NCBI RefSeq assembly: GCF_026151205.1
Contig: NC_087080.1
Span: 14,021,337 to 14,085,336 of the forward strand
Direction: 5' to 3'
Origin: Bolinopsis microptera
Taxonomy: Eukaryota > Ctenophora > Tentaculata > Lobata > Bolinopsidae
Length of the DNA stretch: 64,000 nt
Position numbers and translations under genes: made by a program. The notes beneath the pieces were generated by a model. The model saw nothing but the letters and a program-made list of their open reading frames with translations. It had not been told where the DNA came from and ran no database searches. Of this stretch, positions 12,669-24,749 are shown piece by piece. Each line of letters starts with the position of its first letter. The stretch's first letter is position 1.

Positions 12669-13205
12669 ATTGATCTTTGCAAGTTGAATTTGCGTTTCTG
12701 AAACCACTCTCTGCACTGGTAATTGTATTTAAAAGGGAACACAAAAATGATGAACGTGACCAAAATTATTCGGATTCCCCGCGCGACGCGATAGCCGATA
12801 ACTGATAAGATTCTCTTTCAGCATTCAGTTTCAGTTAATTCTGGGTAATTCGCGCGTAAAATCATATTGGCACGTGTGCGTTCCATGTTCTCAGAATTAG
12901 GCAACGGTAAGTTTATAATCTTTAACTTTAACTGTTTGGAAACAGGTGTTGTTATTTTATGCTGGGAATCCCAAAAAGTGCTTGATCGGCCAGTTCATCA
13001 TTGTGTCTCGCTAAATACTTGGCTAGTTTCATTATGCTTCGACTAATCATCACTGTTGGCTTGGGGATGGTATTCAACTGTTGAGGGCCTACTGTAACAG
13101 CCATTAATACGCTTATAGTTTTCAGACAGCTACTAACCGATATCCAATGGGTCTCCAGCCATAGATTTAGAACAATATAGGCTCAACGGTGGCTCGGAAA
13201 AGTAT

Positions 13206-13970
13206 AATCTTCATGGTATGGTCTTATATAGGTATGATTTTGGTCTATTAGAACGAGCTTTAAGTGAAATATATCCTCCAGAGATGATTATGAATAAAAA
13301 TAATACTTCAGTTCGTGAAACTGACTTTTTAGATATTAGTCTTACTATCACTATCAATATTTATAAGGGAAAATTTTTTTAAAAACTTTACGACAAGAGG
13401 AACGATTATAATTTTGATGTCATTAATTATCCCTATTAGATGGGAATAATCCCAAAGGCCAGTATTATGGTAAATTTATTAGTCAGTTAGTTCGTTTAGC
13501 TCGTATTAATAGTTCTTATAACCAGTTTTATTTTGGATTGTAAAAATTTAGTTCGTAAACTTGCACGACAAAGTTTTAATATTGCTGCACCTTGCGCAAA
13601 CGGTTTGAAATCTTTGTCGACAAGTATTTTAACATTTGGGGAAAATTGGGATTAATTTTACTTCGGAATATGTATTTTAGCATGACGTGTCATTCTTTTT
13701 TTTAGTTCAGTTCGTTTTCCAATTTTTAATCTTAATTTAATTTTCAGTACGTTTTACCTAACAAAATCATTTTTTACTTTTAGCTAGCATGAGAATGGTT
13801 TTCAGATTGCATTAATGAACTGTGCTATGAGCTGGGTCCCAAGTCCAGACGCCATTTTATTCTTTGTAATTTTCAATAACCTGTCTAGTCATTGACTACT
13901 GATTTATGAAATCACTAATCCTTTCGATTTCTGTGCCACTAACTGCCTTGATTTCATCAGTCCCTATATT
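13206..13970 (+). mobile_element. Penelope-type reverse transcriptase relic inserted in the left arm
   Basis: The translation contains TDFLDISLTI, then with stops and frameshifts LYDKRNDYNFDVINYPY, QLVRLARINSSYNQFY and LRKRFEIFVDKYF. This is the C-terminal part found in Penelope-like or related RT proteins of invertebrates. The matching right-arm segment (around 20560) runs straight from the equivalent of 13205 to that of 13970, so this block is an insertion made after the inverted repeat existed. It is non-functional. Confidence 0.65.
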
Positions 13971-14598
13971 GATAGGTTCATGCGCAACTTTACCTAGTTT
14001 AGCCGTCATTAATTAGGTACAGACCACTAAAAATAGTTGGTGAACGCGTTCGCTAAAAGATTTTAACGTTGCACATAATGGTAAAGGAACGTTAATCAGA
14101 TTTAAAATATCAACACGTCGACACGCCATCGTTTTCCCCGCAATTTTACATGTTCTAGATGAGTTAGGAGAGTTTTAGCGCGCATGCATGCACGTTTCAC
14201 TTTTCAGGCCCTAAAACTCCGCTATATAGTGTTTCTGGATAGAAGTCGACTATTTATGCTCAATTCTCGAGCCGATAATAGTCTTGCTTAGATTTTCAGA
14301 CAATAGTCTTAAGATTCCAGTTGGTTTCATTGGTGTAATTTATTACAAATATTATCTGTTCGCCTTAAAGTTAGCAAATTTTGCTTTTCGCAATTGAAAC
14401 TATAAAAAGCGATATGATTAGTCTTGCCAACAAAAGGTGGCTCGAGCTCCATTCCCCCCTACATTCAGCTAGGGTTTTGTGTTCACCCGGCTTATATATC
14501 AGGGATTTGATCAACACACGAATCAGGATGTCTGGAAGGAGTTTCGGCAGTATCGAGATAGCCCGACCACCAGATCATTACTGCATAATGAACAGTAT

Positions 14599-14686
14599 CC
14601 CCTGAATCAAGCAGGGTTCACATCATCCCCTGAATCAAGCAGGGTTTCACATCATCCCCTGAATCAAGCAGGGTTCACATCATCGC
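14599..14686. repeat. 28-bp tandem repeat, three copies
   Basis: Three copies of a unit containing CCCCTGAATCAAGCAGGG, in the left palindrome arm. No equivalent array is seen in the right arm. Confidence 0.85.
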
Positions 14687-17261
14687 ACGCGAATTTCAAT
14701 CAGCGGTGGGTCAAGGCTTATTAAACGATTAAGCAACCTTACGGGAGGCGGTGGGTCCATAATTTTCGTCCATTAGACAGAAGAGTACCATGTCAGGAAT
14801 TGGAATAGCTGTTGTTGTTGTTGTTGATGATGGCAACTGATAATACTTCACCAAAAACGAACGACTTATATACCACATTTTAATCGTATCATTTATTTCA
14901 TTGGCAATCAATTTATTCTACTACTTGGAAGGAGTTCCAAGTAGAATCGTTAGGTATTCGTATACTTATAGTATAGTTTTATTATTACACGTACGTGACC
15001 AATATTATTCCCCGCGCGATGTTAGTACAAATTAGATTCTCTTTCACTTTGATCAGTTTCTTTCAAAAACAGATTCGCGCGTCAAATATATTTAGTTTGC
15101 GCGCTTTTGTTACTCCCAAAAGTTACGTCAAATGCAATTCTGTGAATTGCATTATTATAAATTTATAGTCATAGGTAATAGGCTCCATGTCATTGTCACA
15201 GGTCTGGTCACCGTAACCTGTTTAACTTAAACTGGTTGGAAAACGCGGATGTGTTATGAAAAATAATGTTTATCGCTTTGCCATTCGGCCGGTAGAATTA
15301 GATCAGAAATTCATGCGGATACCGATAAGACGATAAACAGTTATCGAATTTTATACCTTTACCTAAGGCTAATGGTGATGCAACGCTAATGGAATACCTT
15401 GATCAGAAAGAAGTAAGAACTTTTGCTTTTGGCAAATCTAACAACCACGGAAATTTTCAGCGACATCAACGCTAAATTATCGGAAACGATTTTCACTTCA
15501 AGATCTACTAGAGAAAGTAATGACATGTCGGTGGGGATCGCGACGTGATACAAGTAGTATAGTATGGTATCTACCTTAAGTTATGAACTGCTGAAGGTAA
15601 TTCGTTAGAAGGCTTACATCTCGATCCCGGGGTGCGGATAGAAGAAAAACATTATTTATAGTCTTGGACACTTATAACTAGCTGATAGCACAGACTACGT
15701 TTTTGTTAGAAGAATTAGGGGTCCGCAAAATATGACAGTCAGGATAAGTTCTATGTCTGTCATGTACAATATATTATTATAGGAGAAACACTATTCATGT
15801 ATAGAGAATATGCTATAGAAAGATATCATGTATAAAGGTAAGTATTATACTTATTGGTAGAATTGTGGAACACAACAAGAAAATTGAGAATAATCTTGTG
15901 CGAGGGTAGGGACCCAGATGGCGTTTCTAACCCAAATAAAACTTTAAGGAGACTTCTCATCAGTAGCCGCACCTCCTAATCGGTTTTCTGAACTGGAATT
16001 ATATGGGCTTCCAGACGGCCAGACCGAGTATTACCATCCATCCTTCTAGAGTTCATCACAAGTAGCACCCACCTTGAAGATCTTTGACACCCAGACACAC
16101 CCCATTGGCGAACAAACTTTGGATATAATCTTACATGCTCCCGAAGGAATCCCTGTTTTATGGTCTTTCTCCTCGTCACCAGCACTTTCGCTAGAGTCAC
16201 CAGCCCTTTCACTGGAGTCATCAGCCCAATCATTGAAGTGTACAGAAGTACAGTTGTGTGTTAGATCAATTTCTTGGTCTAACATTTAATACTAATTCGT
16301 GCGTAAAATCAAATTCGCACGTGTGCACTCAATGCATTTCTGGTCACGTACCGGTAACTTTAGTCTTTAACTTAAACTGTTTGGAAAACAGATGTGTACA
16401 TGAAATATATTAATGTTTATCAGCCGGTAAAGTATTTGGAGGGAAAAATCTCACATACACCAGACGAAAAATTTGAATGATTGGAGTTACTTTTACTTAT
16501 CATGTCTAAATATTAATAAGGTTTACTGGCTCAGTTTTTGAATGTATGGGAATTGAAAATAATTTCACTCGAATTTCGGACAGATCTTATACTAACTTGA
16601 CTGTACTTGTAGCAAACCGCATGACGTTTATTGATCATCAACTTTCAATAGTTCTAAAGGTATTTTCATCCATAATTAATGATGACACATATATCTGTTT
16701 ATGCTCGATACTTCATTCCGTGTACTATACAGTGTACACAATTACGTAGAGATGCTGTACTGATAGACATTGCGGATGCTGACCATTATACGATAATGAG
16801 ACTAACATATTTTTTCATTAAATACCTAAATTATTAGCATTTAAAATATTTTCTGCTGACACGTGCATGCACGCGCGCTAAAACTCTTCTAACTCATCTA
16901 GAACAATGTAAAATTGCGGGAAAACAATGATTGCGTGTCGACGTGTTAATATTTCAAATCTGATTAACCTTCCTTTACCTTATGTTCCGAACGTTAAAAT
17001 CTTTAGCGAACGCGTTCACAAAACTATTTTTAGTGAACGTTCCGTACGTTCACTACAACTAAGCCGGGTGTCTATCAAAGTTGAATACTCATACTTTGAC
17101 AATGACATCATATTGCGGACCCTAATTCTTTCCTAACAAAAACGTAGCCTGTGCTATCAGCTAGTTATCTGTGTCCAAGGACTATAAATAATGTTTTTCT
17201 TCTATCCGCACCCCGGGATCGAGATGTAAGCCTTCTAACGAATTACCTTCAGCAGTTCGGT

Positions 17262-18627
17262 TCACGTACTGTAGTGCGACACTACTCTAGTGCTACCATG
17301 TACCCTAGTGCGAAACCTCCAAGATCGACACTGTCTCAGTAGAGTACGCTACCTGTATCGTAGTGCGACACGTACCCTAGTGCGACAGAGAAATTTTCAA
17401 GGCCGACACTGTCGCACTAACAGTGCGCTACCTGGACTGTAGTGCGACACGAACTAAAGTGCGACAAAACACTTTACGCAATAAAAATTTGACTTTCCAT
17501 TTTTAAGTTTTAATGACAAGAGTGTAGTCGTGTATGAGTAAATATGGGGTTAAATATAAAATCAAAGATTACAATCCACGAAGATTAGGTCCACGAAGAT
17601 TAGGTCCACGAAGGCAATAGCACCGATCATCTTAAAGTACTTCCGTACTGCTGAGTTCTCTGCGTTGTATTCGGGACTAGGTCATGTTGCTGCATCTTCC
17701 TCCAAAGGGCTTGCTTGTGGTGGAGAAAGCATCCTCTCTTGGTAGTATAGAGGTTGTCTCAACAGCGTTTATCAGGGCTCTCTCGTAGTCACTCATGACA
17801 GATGAGGGTCGACTCCAAAAGCAAGGAGCTCATCCAAGAGGGCTTCATAATGTCCAACAGCATCGCATTAGGTGTTTCGTAAGGAGGTCAGTATCGGAAG
17901 CTTTCCGTTTCATATGCTTGCTTTGCTGTGTGGACAGAGTTTGCTGCGGAGTAGGAGGGTGGGAATAAGTCTTCGTACTGGTCACAGTAGTGTCGTCATC
18001 AGACTGAGACGTCCGGAGCAGATCTTCCCAGTGGATCGCCAGTAGGTCCTGTCGTCGCGCTTCTAATTATCCAGGCAGAGAGCGGTATCCGTCGTGGATA
18101 ACGTTTCTTGAACCAGTAGTGCGTCAGAATGGAGGTGATTGAAGAATACATGTTGATGTTGTTCGATGCTTTGGTAGAATCATCGTGACTTTATATATGG
18201 CCCAAGAATATGAACTTGTTATCCAAATCGGAGATATACCTTCATACGATACGTGTGATAGGAATGAGGATCATATGCTGCTTAAGAGTTACCCGGTGGA
18301 TCACACACTGCATACGTGGCTTGAACTGACCCGAAGGAATTGTGATCAGTAGATCACTTCGAAACACGTGATGTGAACCGACGAATCGTATTCGCAAGAT
18401 CAATTCGAAATAAGTGACGTGAACCGACCCGACGAATCACTTAATGGTCCATAAGAAGGATAGGATGTGACCTGAGCTTGGAAATAAATCAGGATATTTT
18501 GTCGCAGTAGAGTACGCTACCTGGATGGTAGTGCGACACGTACCCTAGTGCGACAGAGGGTGTTTTTGTCGGACTTCGCACTAGAGTACGTGTCGCATTA
18601 CAGTTCGTGTCGCACTACAGTAAGATT
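17262..18627 (-). mobile_element. Mutator-like (MULE) element nested in the right arm
   Basis: The ends are inverted: TACTGTAGTGCGACAC near 17268 and GTGTCGCACTACAGTA near 18620. Several further TAGTGCGACA / CTAGTGCGAC motifs lie subterminally on both sides. The element interrupts the palindrome arm: sequences before 17255 and after 18627 pair with contiguous left-arm sequence around 15500..15600. An internal MULE transposase relic supports the assignment. I see no clean target-site duplication. Confidence 0.7.
17590..17960 (-). pseudogene. MULE transposase fragment
   Basis: In the - strand the segments MSDYERALINAVETT, GCFFHHKQALWRKMQQHDL and AVRKYFKMIGAIAFVD can be read across frameshifts. 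They match the C-terminal half of the MULE transposase domain (usual pattern DFE..A, GC.FH..Q, MI.ALAF). No complete catalytic domain remains, so the copy cannot move itself. Confidence 0.75.
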
Positions 18628-21600
18628 ACCATTTCTCTAAGTAGATCTTGAAGTGAAAATCGTTTCCGATTTTACTTTTAGCGTTGATGTCGCTGAAAAT
18701 TTCGTGGTTTTAGATTTGCCAAAAGCAAAAGTTCTTACTTCTTTCTGAACAAGGTATTCCATTAGCGTTGCATCACCATTAGCCTTAGGTAAAGGTATTA
18801 AATTCGATAACTGTTTTATCGTCTTATCGGTATCCGCATGATTTTCTGATCTAATTCTACCGGCCGAATGGCAAAGCGATAAACATATTTTTCATACACA
18901 TCCGCGTTTTCCAACCAGTTTAAGTTAAACAAGGTTAACGGTGACCAGTCCTGTGGACAATGACATGGAGGCCTATTACCTATGACTATAAATTTATAAT
19001 AATGCAATTCACAGAATTGCATTTTGACGTACTTTTGGGAGTACCAAAAGCGCGCAAACTAAATATATTTGACGCGCGAATCTGTTTTTGAAAGAAACTG
19101 ATCAAAGTGAAAGAGAATCTAATTTGTAATAACATCGCGCGGGGAATAATATTGGTCACGTACGTGTAATAATAAAACTATACTATAAGTATACGAATAC
19201 CTAACGATTCCCTTAAAAATAAGGATAATCTATAAAACACTTTGACGTGGGACTGGGAAGCTATTCTCGCACATAACTTACGAATCCAAAATTACTAGGT
19301 CTAGAGAAGGTTCCAAAATCAAACCAGCAATGATAAGTTTATCTTATTGAACTTTAATTAACTTTAATTTTGAATCGACACCAATTCAAATTGAACGCTC
19401 GAGAGTCTGACAAGAGGCCCCAGCTAGGGCATAGCGTACATATATTAATATCCGTTTAACCTTAAAGTTAAATAGTCTGCCCATTTACGTTCAAGTCAAC
19501 GCCCGTACGTAAACGTTTGAATGCCTCCGGGCTCCGAGCGTTCATTTTAATGTCCGTTTTTAACTTTAAATGGATACAATGAGATACAACTATGTTGTCG
19601 AATTAGACAGTAAATAAACAATAATGAATAAAAATAAGTCACTAGTATAGCAATAAGCAAATAATAATAAAATTATTGCTCCTTAATTCGTGAATTTTTC
19701 ATAAGACGCAAACTTGTGTTAACATAAATATAATAACATAAATATAATAACATAAATAATAATAAGGTCTCGCTGCTTGTTAACTGTGGGGCGGTTTCTT
19801 TTTTTGTTATCACCCAGTCGTACAAGCTCCAATTCGTCTCACAGGGTGAGGCTGATGTCGATTGCGACAGCGCTATTCATTGGAAAACTCTGTAGTTCGG
19901 GTACCTCTCAACCGAAGTTGCTCCACCAAGAGACTGGACCGTCAGAATCTTGGCTAAAACTTGAGGCAGCGTCAGTAGAGAATAAGCCTCTTTTCTCTCG
20001 GTAGAACGTGTACTGCGAAATTAAAGTATCTTCTTCTTTGTTGCGCCGTCACACCACGTGTCCATGACATCTAGAAACTCCTTCCAGACATCCTGATTCG
20101 TGTGCTGATCATATCCCTGATATATAAGCCGGGTGAACACAAAACCCTACGGAATGTAGGGGGAATGGAGCTCGAGCCACCTTTTGTTGGCAAGACTAAT
20201 CATATCGCTTTTATAGTTTCAATTGCGAAAAGCAAAATTTGCTAACTTTAAGGTGAACAGATAATATTTGTAATAAATTACACCGATGAAACCAACAGGA
20301 ATCTTAAGACTATTGTCTGAAAATCTAAGCAAGACTATTATCGGCTCGAGAATTGAGCATAAATAGTCGACTTCTATCCAGAAACCTAGGAGAATCAGGG
20401 GACATCCTGTTGTCAATTTATGGGAGGTCGACTTTACTGCTTTGATCACAGACGTCCGATACAGCAGCGGAAGCGCAAGATCTGCTGATGAGCAATTCCG
20501 TCGGTCTGTACCTAATCAATTACGGCTAAACTAGGTAAATTTGCGCATGAACCTTTCAATATTATAGATTATACTTTTCCGAGCCACCGAATTGAGCCTG
20601 TATTGTTCTATGGCTGAGACCCATTGGATATCGGTTAGTAGCTGTCTGAAAACTATAAGCGTATTAATGGCTGTTACAGTAGGCCCTCAACAGTTGAATA
20701 CCATCCCCAAGCCAACAGTGATGATTAGTCGAAGCATAATGAAACTAGCCAAGTATTTAGCGAGACACAATGATGAACTGGCCGATCAAGCACTTTTTGG
20801 GATTCCCAGCATAAAATAACAACACCTGTTTCCAAACAGTTAAAGTTAAAGATTATAAACTTACCGTTGCCTAATTCTGAGAACATGGAACGCACACGTG
20901 CCAATATGATTTTACGCGCGAATTACCCAGAATTAACTGAAACTGAATGCTGAAAGAGAATCTTATCGTATCGCGCGGGGAATAATTTTGGTCACGTACC
21001 TACATCATTTTGTGTTCCCTTTTAAATACAATTACCAGTGCAGAGAATAGTTTCAGAAACGCAAATTCAACTTGCAAATATTAATTTACCTGGGTAACCT
21101 CGCTCAGGCTTTTGTATTTATTAAGTTAAACACATTGATTTAACATTGAACATATTATGGCGATTAAAAATATGCCTATAGCAGATAGGGCGGAATGACA
21201 GGTTCAGCAACGCCCAGGAATTACAAGCAGCAAATTCTGCTACTGCTAGTGCTATCAGTATCACGGAGAATCGAAGCAAATATTATAGTGGTACCGTGGC
21301 ATGTCCATTCTGGGTCAGCGTTGTATATACTTATATATGTTGCATGGATAAGTCCCTGCTTACTGTTGGCGTTGCTGCGGCGAGGCTGGCTGGAATAATT
21401 GTCGGAGAACTCTTTGGCTTCGTACTCTCTTCACTTCTTTCTCCGCACAAAACTGTTCAATCCGTGGGAGGCCCTGTTATTCAAATAAAGTTCTGAACCC
21501 TCAATCAAGCGTTTAGTTCTAAAACTTTGGTAATGGAAATTGTAGTTTTGTAGCTTTTCTCATAACTATCGTCCTATCGAACTGATGATCAATAAACATC

Positions 21601-21984
21601 ACGCGGTTTGCTACAATCAAGTTAGTATAAGGAGTCGTTTACATATCAGCAGAGGGGTCTTCCAAATTGCAAATGATTACGATTGACCATATAATATTGT
21701 AATTTTGGCACAATAGCACAATACTAATAGCGATACCCGGATTTAACATTTAAACAATTTGTAATCGTATTGCCATGCAGTGTTTGTGTAACTGTAGTAC
21801 TAGTTGGTAATCGCTTTTCTTGTCAAAAAGTTAATATTTGTTTCCTTCGATAGTAAATTATTTTGTCCCAAATTCATATATTTTCTAATAATACAAAATT
21901 GTTTTTAGACCAATTATACAATGTCAATAAGTCATGTGGCATGTAAGGCGCCAAAGACAAATTGCTAAAAGGCTCGGCGCAACT

Positions 21985-22258
21985 GCAGAAAACTGCCACT
22001 AACTGCCACAAACTGCCACTAACTGCTACAAACTGCCACTAACTGCTACAAACTGCCACTAACTGCTGCAAACTGCGCGCGCAGTGCGTGGGCGCGATTG
22101 TAGCAGTTAGTGGCAGTTAGTGGCAGTTAGTGGCAGTTTGTAGCAGTTAGTGGCAGTTTGTAACAGTTAGTGGCAGTTTGTGGCAGTTAGTGGCAGTTTG
22201 TGGCAGTTAGTGGCAGTTTGTGGCAGTTAGTGGCAGTTTGTAGCAGTTAGTGACAGTT
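21985..22258. repeat. Subterminal 10-bp minisatellite, right arm (palindromic)
   Basis: Units CTGCCACTAA run forward from 21985 to about 22070. After a GC-rich centre (GCGCGCAGTGCGTGGGCGCG) they run in inverted orientation to 22258. This is the mirror of the array at 10230..10370. Confidence 0.9.
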
Positions 22259-22277
22259 TCTTTGCACTTTGCTCCTC

Positions 22278-23010
22278 ATGACATGTCATGTGATTCGGAA
22301 TCAGCGTTCAAAAAATACCTCGATCCATTGGGTTCGAGTGAAGAGTGATTCATGGTAGATTGATAGCTGTGACCATTGGTTGCTGCTACCCATAGTGACT
22401 GTTCACTTACTTTTCATAAGACCTTTTGTTAGTTTTTGTCTCAAACCCTGCCACAGTCTGCTCCCTCTGAAACTTTATCTGCTCCCTGTGAATGTATTGT
22501 CTACTCTTCCCCTTATCTTTCTGAAAAGTAGTTTCAGCATGATTGTCATGGCGGCCTTAGCTTTTAACGTAATCAAAGATCGTAAGGCGTTTTTAAATGA
22601 AATGATAACAAATAAGATCTAAAAAGTAGGTAATTCACTCCATTATATTATTACTTATACTCACAGCAGACAATGCTTTGCGGTCCTTGTTTGCCATAGT
22701 AGCACTGGCTGATCTCACTGAACCTGCGTACGAATCCTGGTCTCCGCAACAAGACATCAGCGTGCAAAAAAAATTGCCCATTTCTCGCACCATTAGCTCA
22801 TGTATATTTATCTGTAATTGGTAATGTAAAATCCGGATTGGAGTATTGTTTATGAGTCGTATGGTTGCAATGTATTCTTGCGTAAATTTGTATTGGTCTT
22901 TTCCCGGATAAGAGCATTTTCTTGTCGCATTAAACGGGATCAATACAAATTTACATAAGAATACATTTATCTGGAATGGTAATACATTAACATTTAACAT
23001 ATTAGCATAT
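22278..23010. repeat. Right half of the dispersed repeat split by the giant palindrome
   Basis: Positions 22370..22760 match 27060..27500 (CCATTGGTTGCTGCTACCC, CTGTTCACTTACTT, ATCAAAGATCGTAAGGCG, GCAGACAATGCTTTGCGGTC). The piece 22826..22990 resembles 42510..42640 and contains a hairpin of about 70 bp (GTAAATTTGTATTGG with its inverse). Confidence 0.6.
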
Positions 23011-23577
23011 TGATATATAACTATCAGCGTGTATTTTATGTGTAGTGGCGAGGGTGAGCAAGGTTTGGTGCTAATTAATCAAATTTAGATTGCTGATAAG
23101 CTGCAATAAGCCTAGGGATTTCAACGAAATACAAATTATTCTACAAATTGAAGAACACTGTAGTATAGCGCTTTTCTAATTAACGACGAACAACAGCGCT
23201 CCAGATCAGTCTGTCAAGATCCTTTAGAACCTTCTAGAAGAACCTTCGAATCATGGCACGAGTATTCCGTATGAATGGAAATAATTGTACAATACTCTCG
23301 ATTTTATAGTTATACACGCAAGGCAGACAGGCAGTGCGAAAGTCTGAGCGTTGATTAAACGTTGGTACACAATTATAGTTGAACACAATGGGCAGCTAAA
23401 ATTGTGGGCGACCAAAATAAAGGGAGAAAATGAGAGCCGTCAATTAAAAGATTGATCGCATGTATCATGAGCTAGATTCCTTTGCTGCAAAAACAAATTT
23501 TCATACTGCAGTCATTAGTGATTAGGGCTATAAGTATAACATGAGCTTCTATACACTTACAGATTTGTAATGAACTA

Positions 23578-23980
23578 ACCTTATCGGACATAATTATTGT
23601 CACGGACATGTTTTTCGCCGACGACATTTTTCACGGACATAATTATTCACGCTCATAACCGCCCAAAAATGTCCGTCATGAACATTTTTGGTGATTTTTT
23701 AATAAGTGTTTTTCTTTTTTTCTGAACTCTAGATTAAGACTAAGGAGTGATTATATTTGTCCTAGTATACTAATAAACTAATATCAAATATAGTAATCGG
23801 ATACACACATATCTACGCATATGTAGGGACACACACACACACTAAAATTAATGGAAATAATTACCGGACTTTATTATTCACGGACCTTAATGCCACAGAC
23901 ATTATTTTCACGGACTAAATTATTCACGCTAAGGTCTTCAGTGTGAAAACAATGTCCGTGATAATTATGACCGATAATGT
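23578..23980. mobile_element. TIR element, ACCTTATCGGAC family
   Basis: The inverted ends are ACCTTATCGGACATAATTAT and ATAATTATGACCGATAATGT. Internally the word CACGGACAT and its inverse recur many times. No coding capacity is seen. Related ends occur at 30738..30859 and as fragments at about 39290 and 39538. Confidence 0.65.
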
Positions 23981-24269
23981 ATTTGATTAACAAAGAATAA
24001 GGCAAAGACCTACATACTTCCGCTATATTGGCTAAGCTTCTGAAAATATGATAATCGCTATTGATTCATTTAAATTTCTGCAACCTATGGCATTATTTAC
24101 AGGGTCGGTCAGAAAGAATTGATCATAATTAAATTATCGCCCTTTCCCATCCCAATACATTAAACCCCCAATTTGCCGTATAGTTTGGGGACGGAAAATT
24201 CAAAATACAACCCGATACGATGGCAGGTCTCTCCTGGTGTTGAAATTGCCTGATGTGCTTCTCGATAAC

Positions 24270-24556
24270 CTAAGCCACTCTGTCTCAAGGCACTATATTA
24301 GTTGCAGGGGATTAATCCTACGAGCCAGAGATTGTGTATCACCAGCCGAAGCTGTACCAATTCGCAGCTCGGCGAGGCCCAGTGGTGCAACTGCATCTTG
24401 CCGATCTACTGGTTGCATCTGCGAGAAGATGCGCGGCGCTACCCAGTACTAGTAGTGCATTGCGCTACAAGTACAAGCATCGGACTGGATTTGAACCGGG
24501 GACCTTCTGCATGGGAGGCAATCGTGTTACCAATTCGCCTATCAGCCGACAAAATA
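24270..24556 (-). mobile_element. tRNA-Gly-derived SINE
   Basis: On the - strand, a tRNA-like head lies at about 24483..24556. It has an A box TAGGCGAATTGG, an anticodon loop CTCCCAT (CCC, Gly), and a B box GGTTCAAATCC, the two internal RNA polymerase III promoter elements. A non-tRNA body of about 200 bases follows to about 24270. The acceptor stem pairs imperfectly, so this is a SINE rather than a working tRNA gene. Confidence 0.65.
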
Positions 24557-24672
24557 GTACGGTAAATTGGGGTGTACAATAAATCGGGGGTTTTAACTAT
24601 TGAGTCCCCATCGGATCACATGGTTTCTCTTCACACACCCACAGCACTGGTTACCAATGGCAATAGGGGTTC

Positions 24673-24743
24673 GCAAGCACTCACAAACACTCACAAGCAC
24701 TCACAAGCACTCACAAGCACTCACAAGCACTCACAAGCACTCA
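24673..24743. repeat. 10-bp minisatellite
   Basis: Seven copies of ACTCACAAGC, close to the 5' end of the SINE. Confidence 0.9.
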
Positions 24744-24749
24744 AGTTAA

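Larger units (their letters stand above)
10211..22277. mobile_element. Giant 12-kb inverted-repeat (foldback-like) structure
   Basis: The left end GAGGAGCTAAGTGCAAAG and the right end CTTTGCACTTTGCTCCTC are inverted copies. Inward, matching inverted blocks follow: 12300..12400 with 21360..21460; 12530..13205 with 20560..21230; 14225..14560 with 20070..20390; 14935..15500 with 18640..19215; 15580..15725 with 17105..17250; and 14040..14210 with 16860..17050. Blocks are diverged and interrupted by later insertions. Both ends begin with subterminal arrays of a 10-bp unit. No transposase belonging to the structure was recognised. A minus-strand open frame at the centre (16046..16285, with repeated SSESAGD-type residues) is the only candidate internal ORF. 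Confidence 0.8.

Noticed and set aside
24483-24556. Functional tRNA-Gly gene
   Set aside because: Acceptor and anticodon stems pair poorly and a SINE-like body follows.
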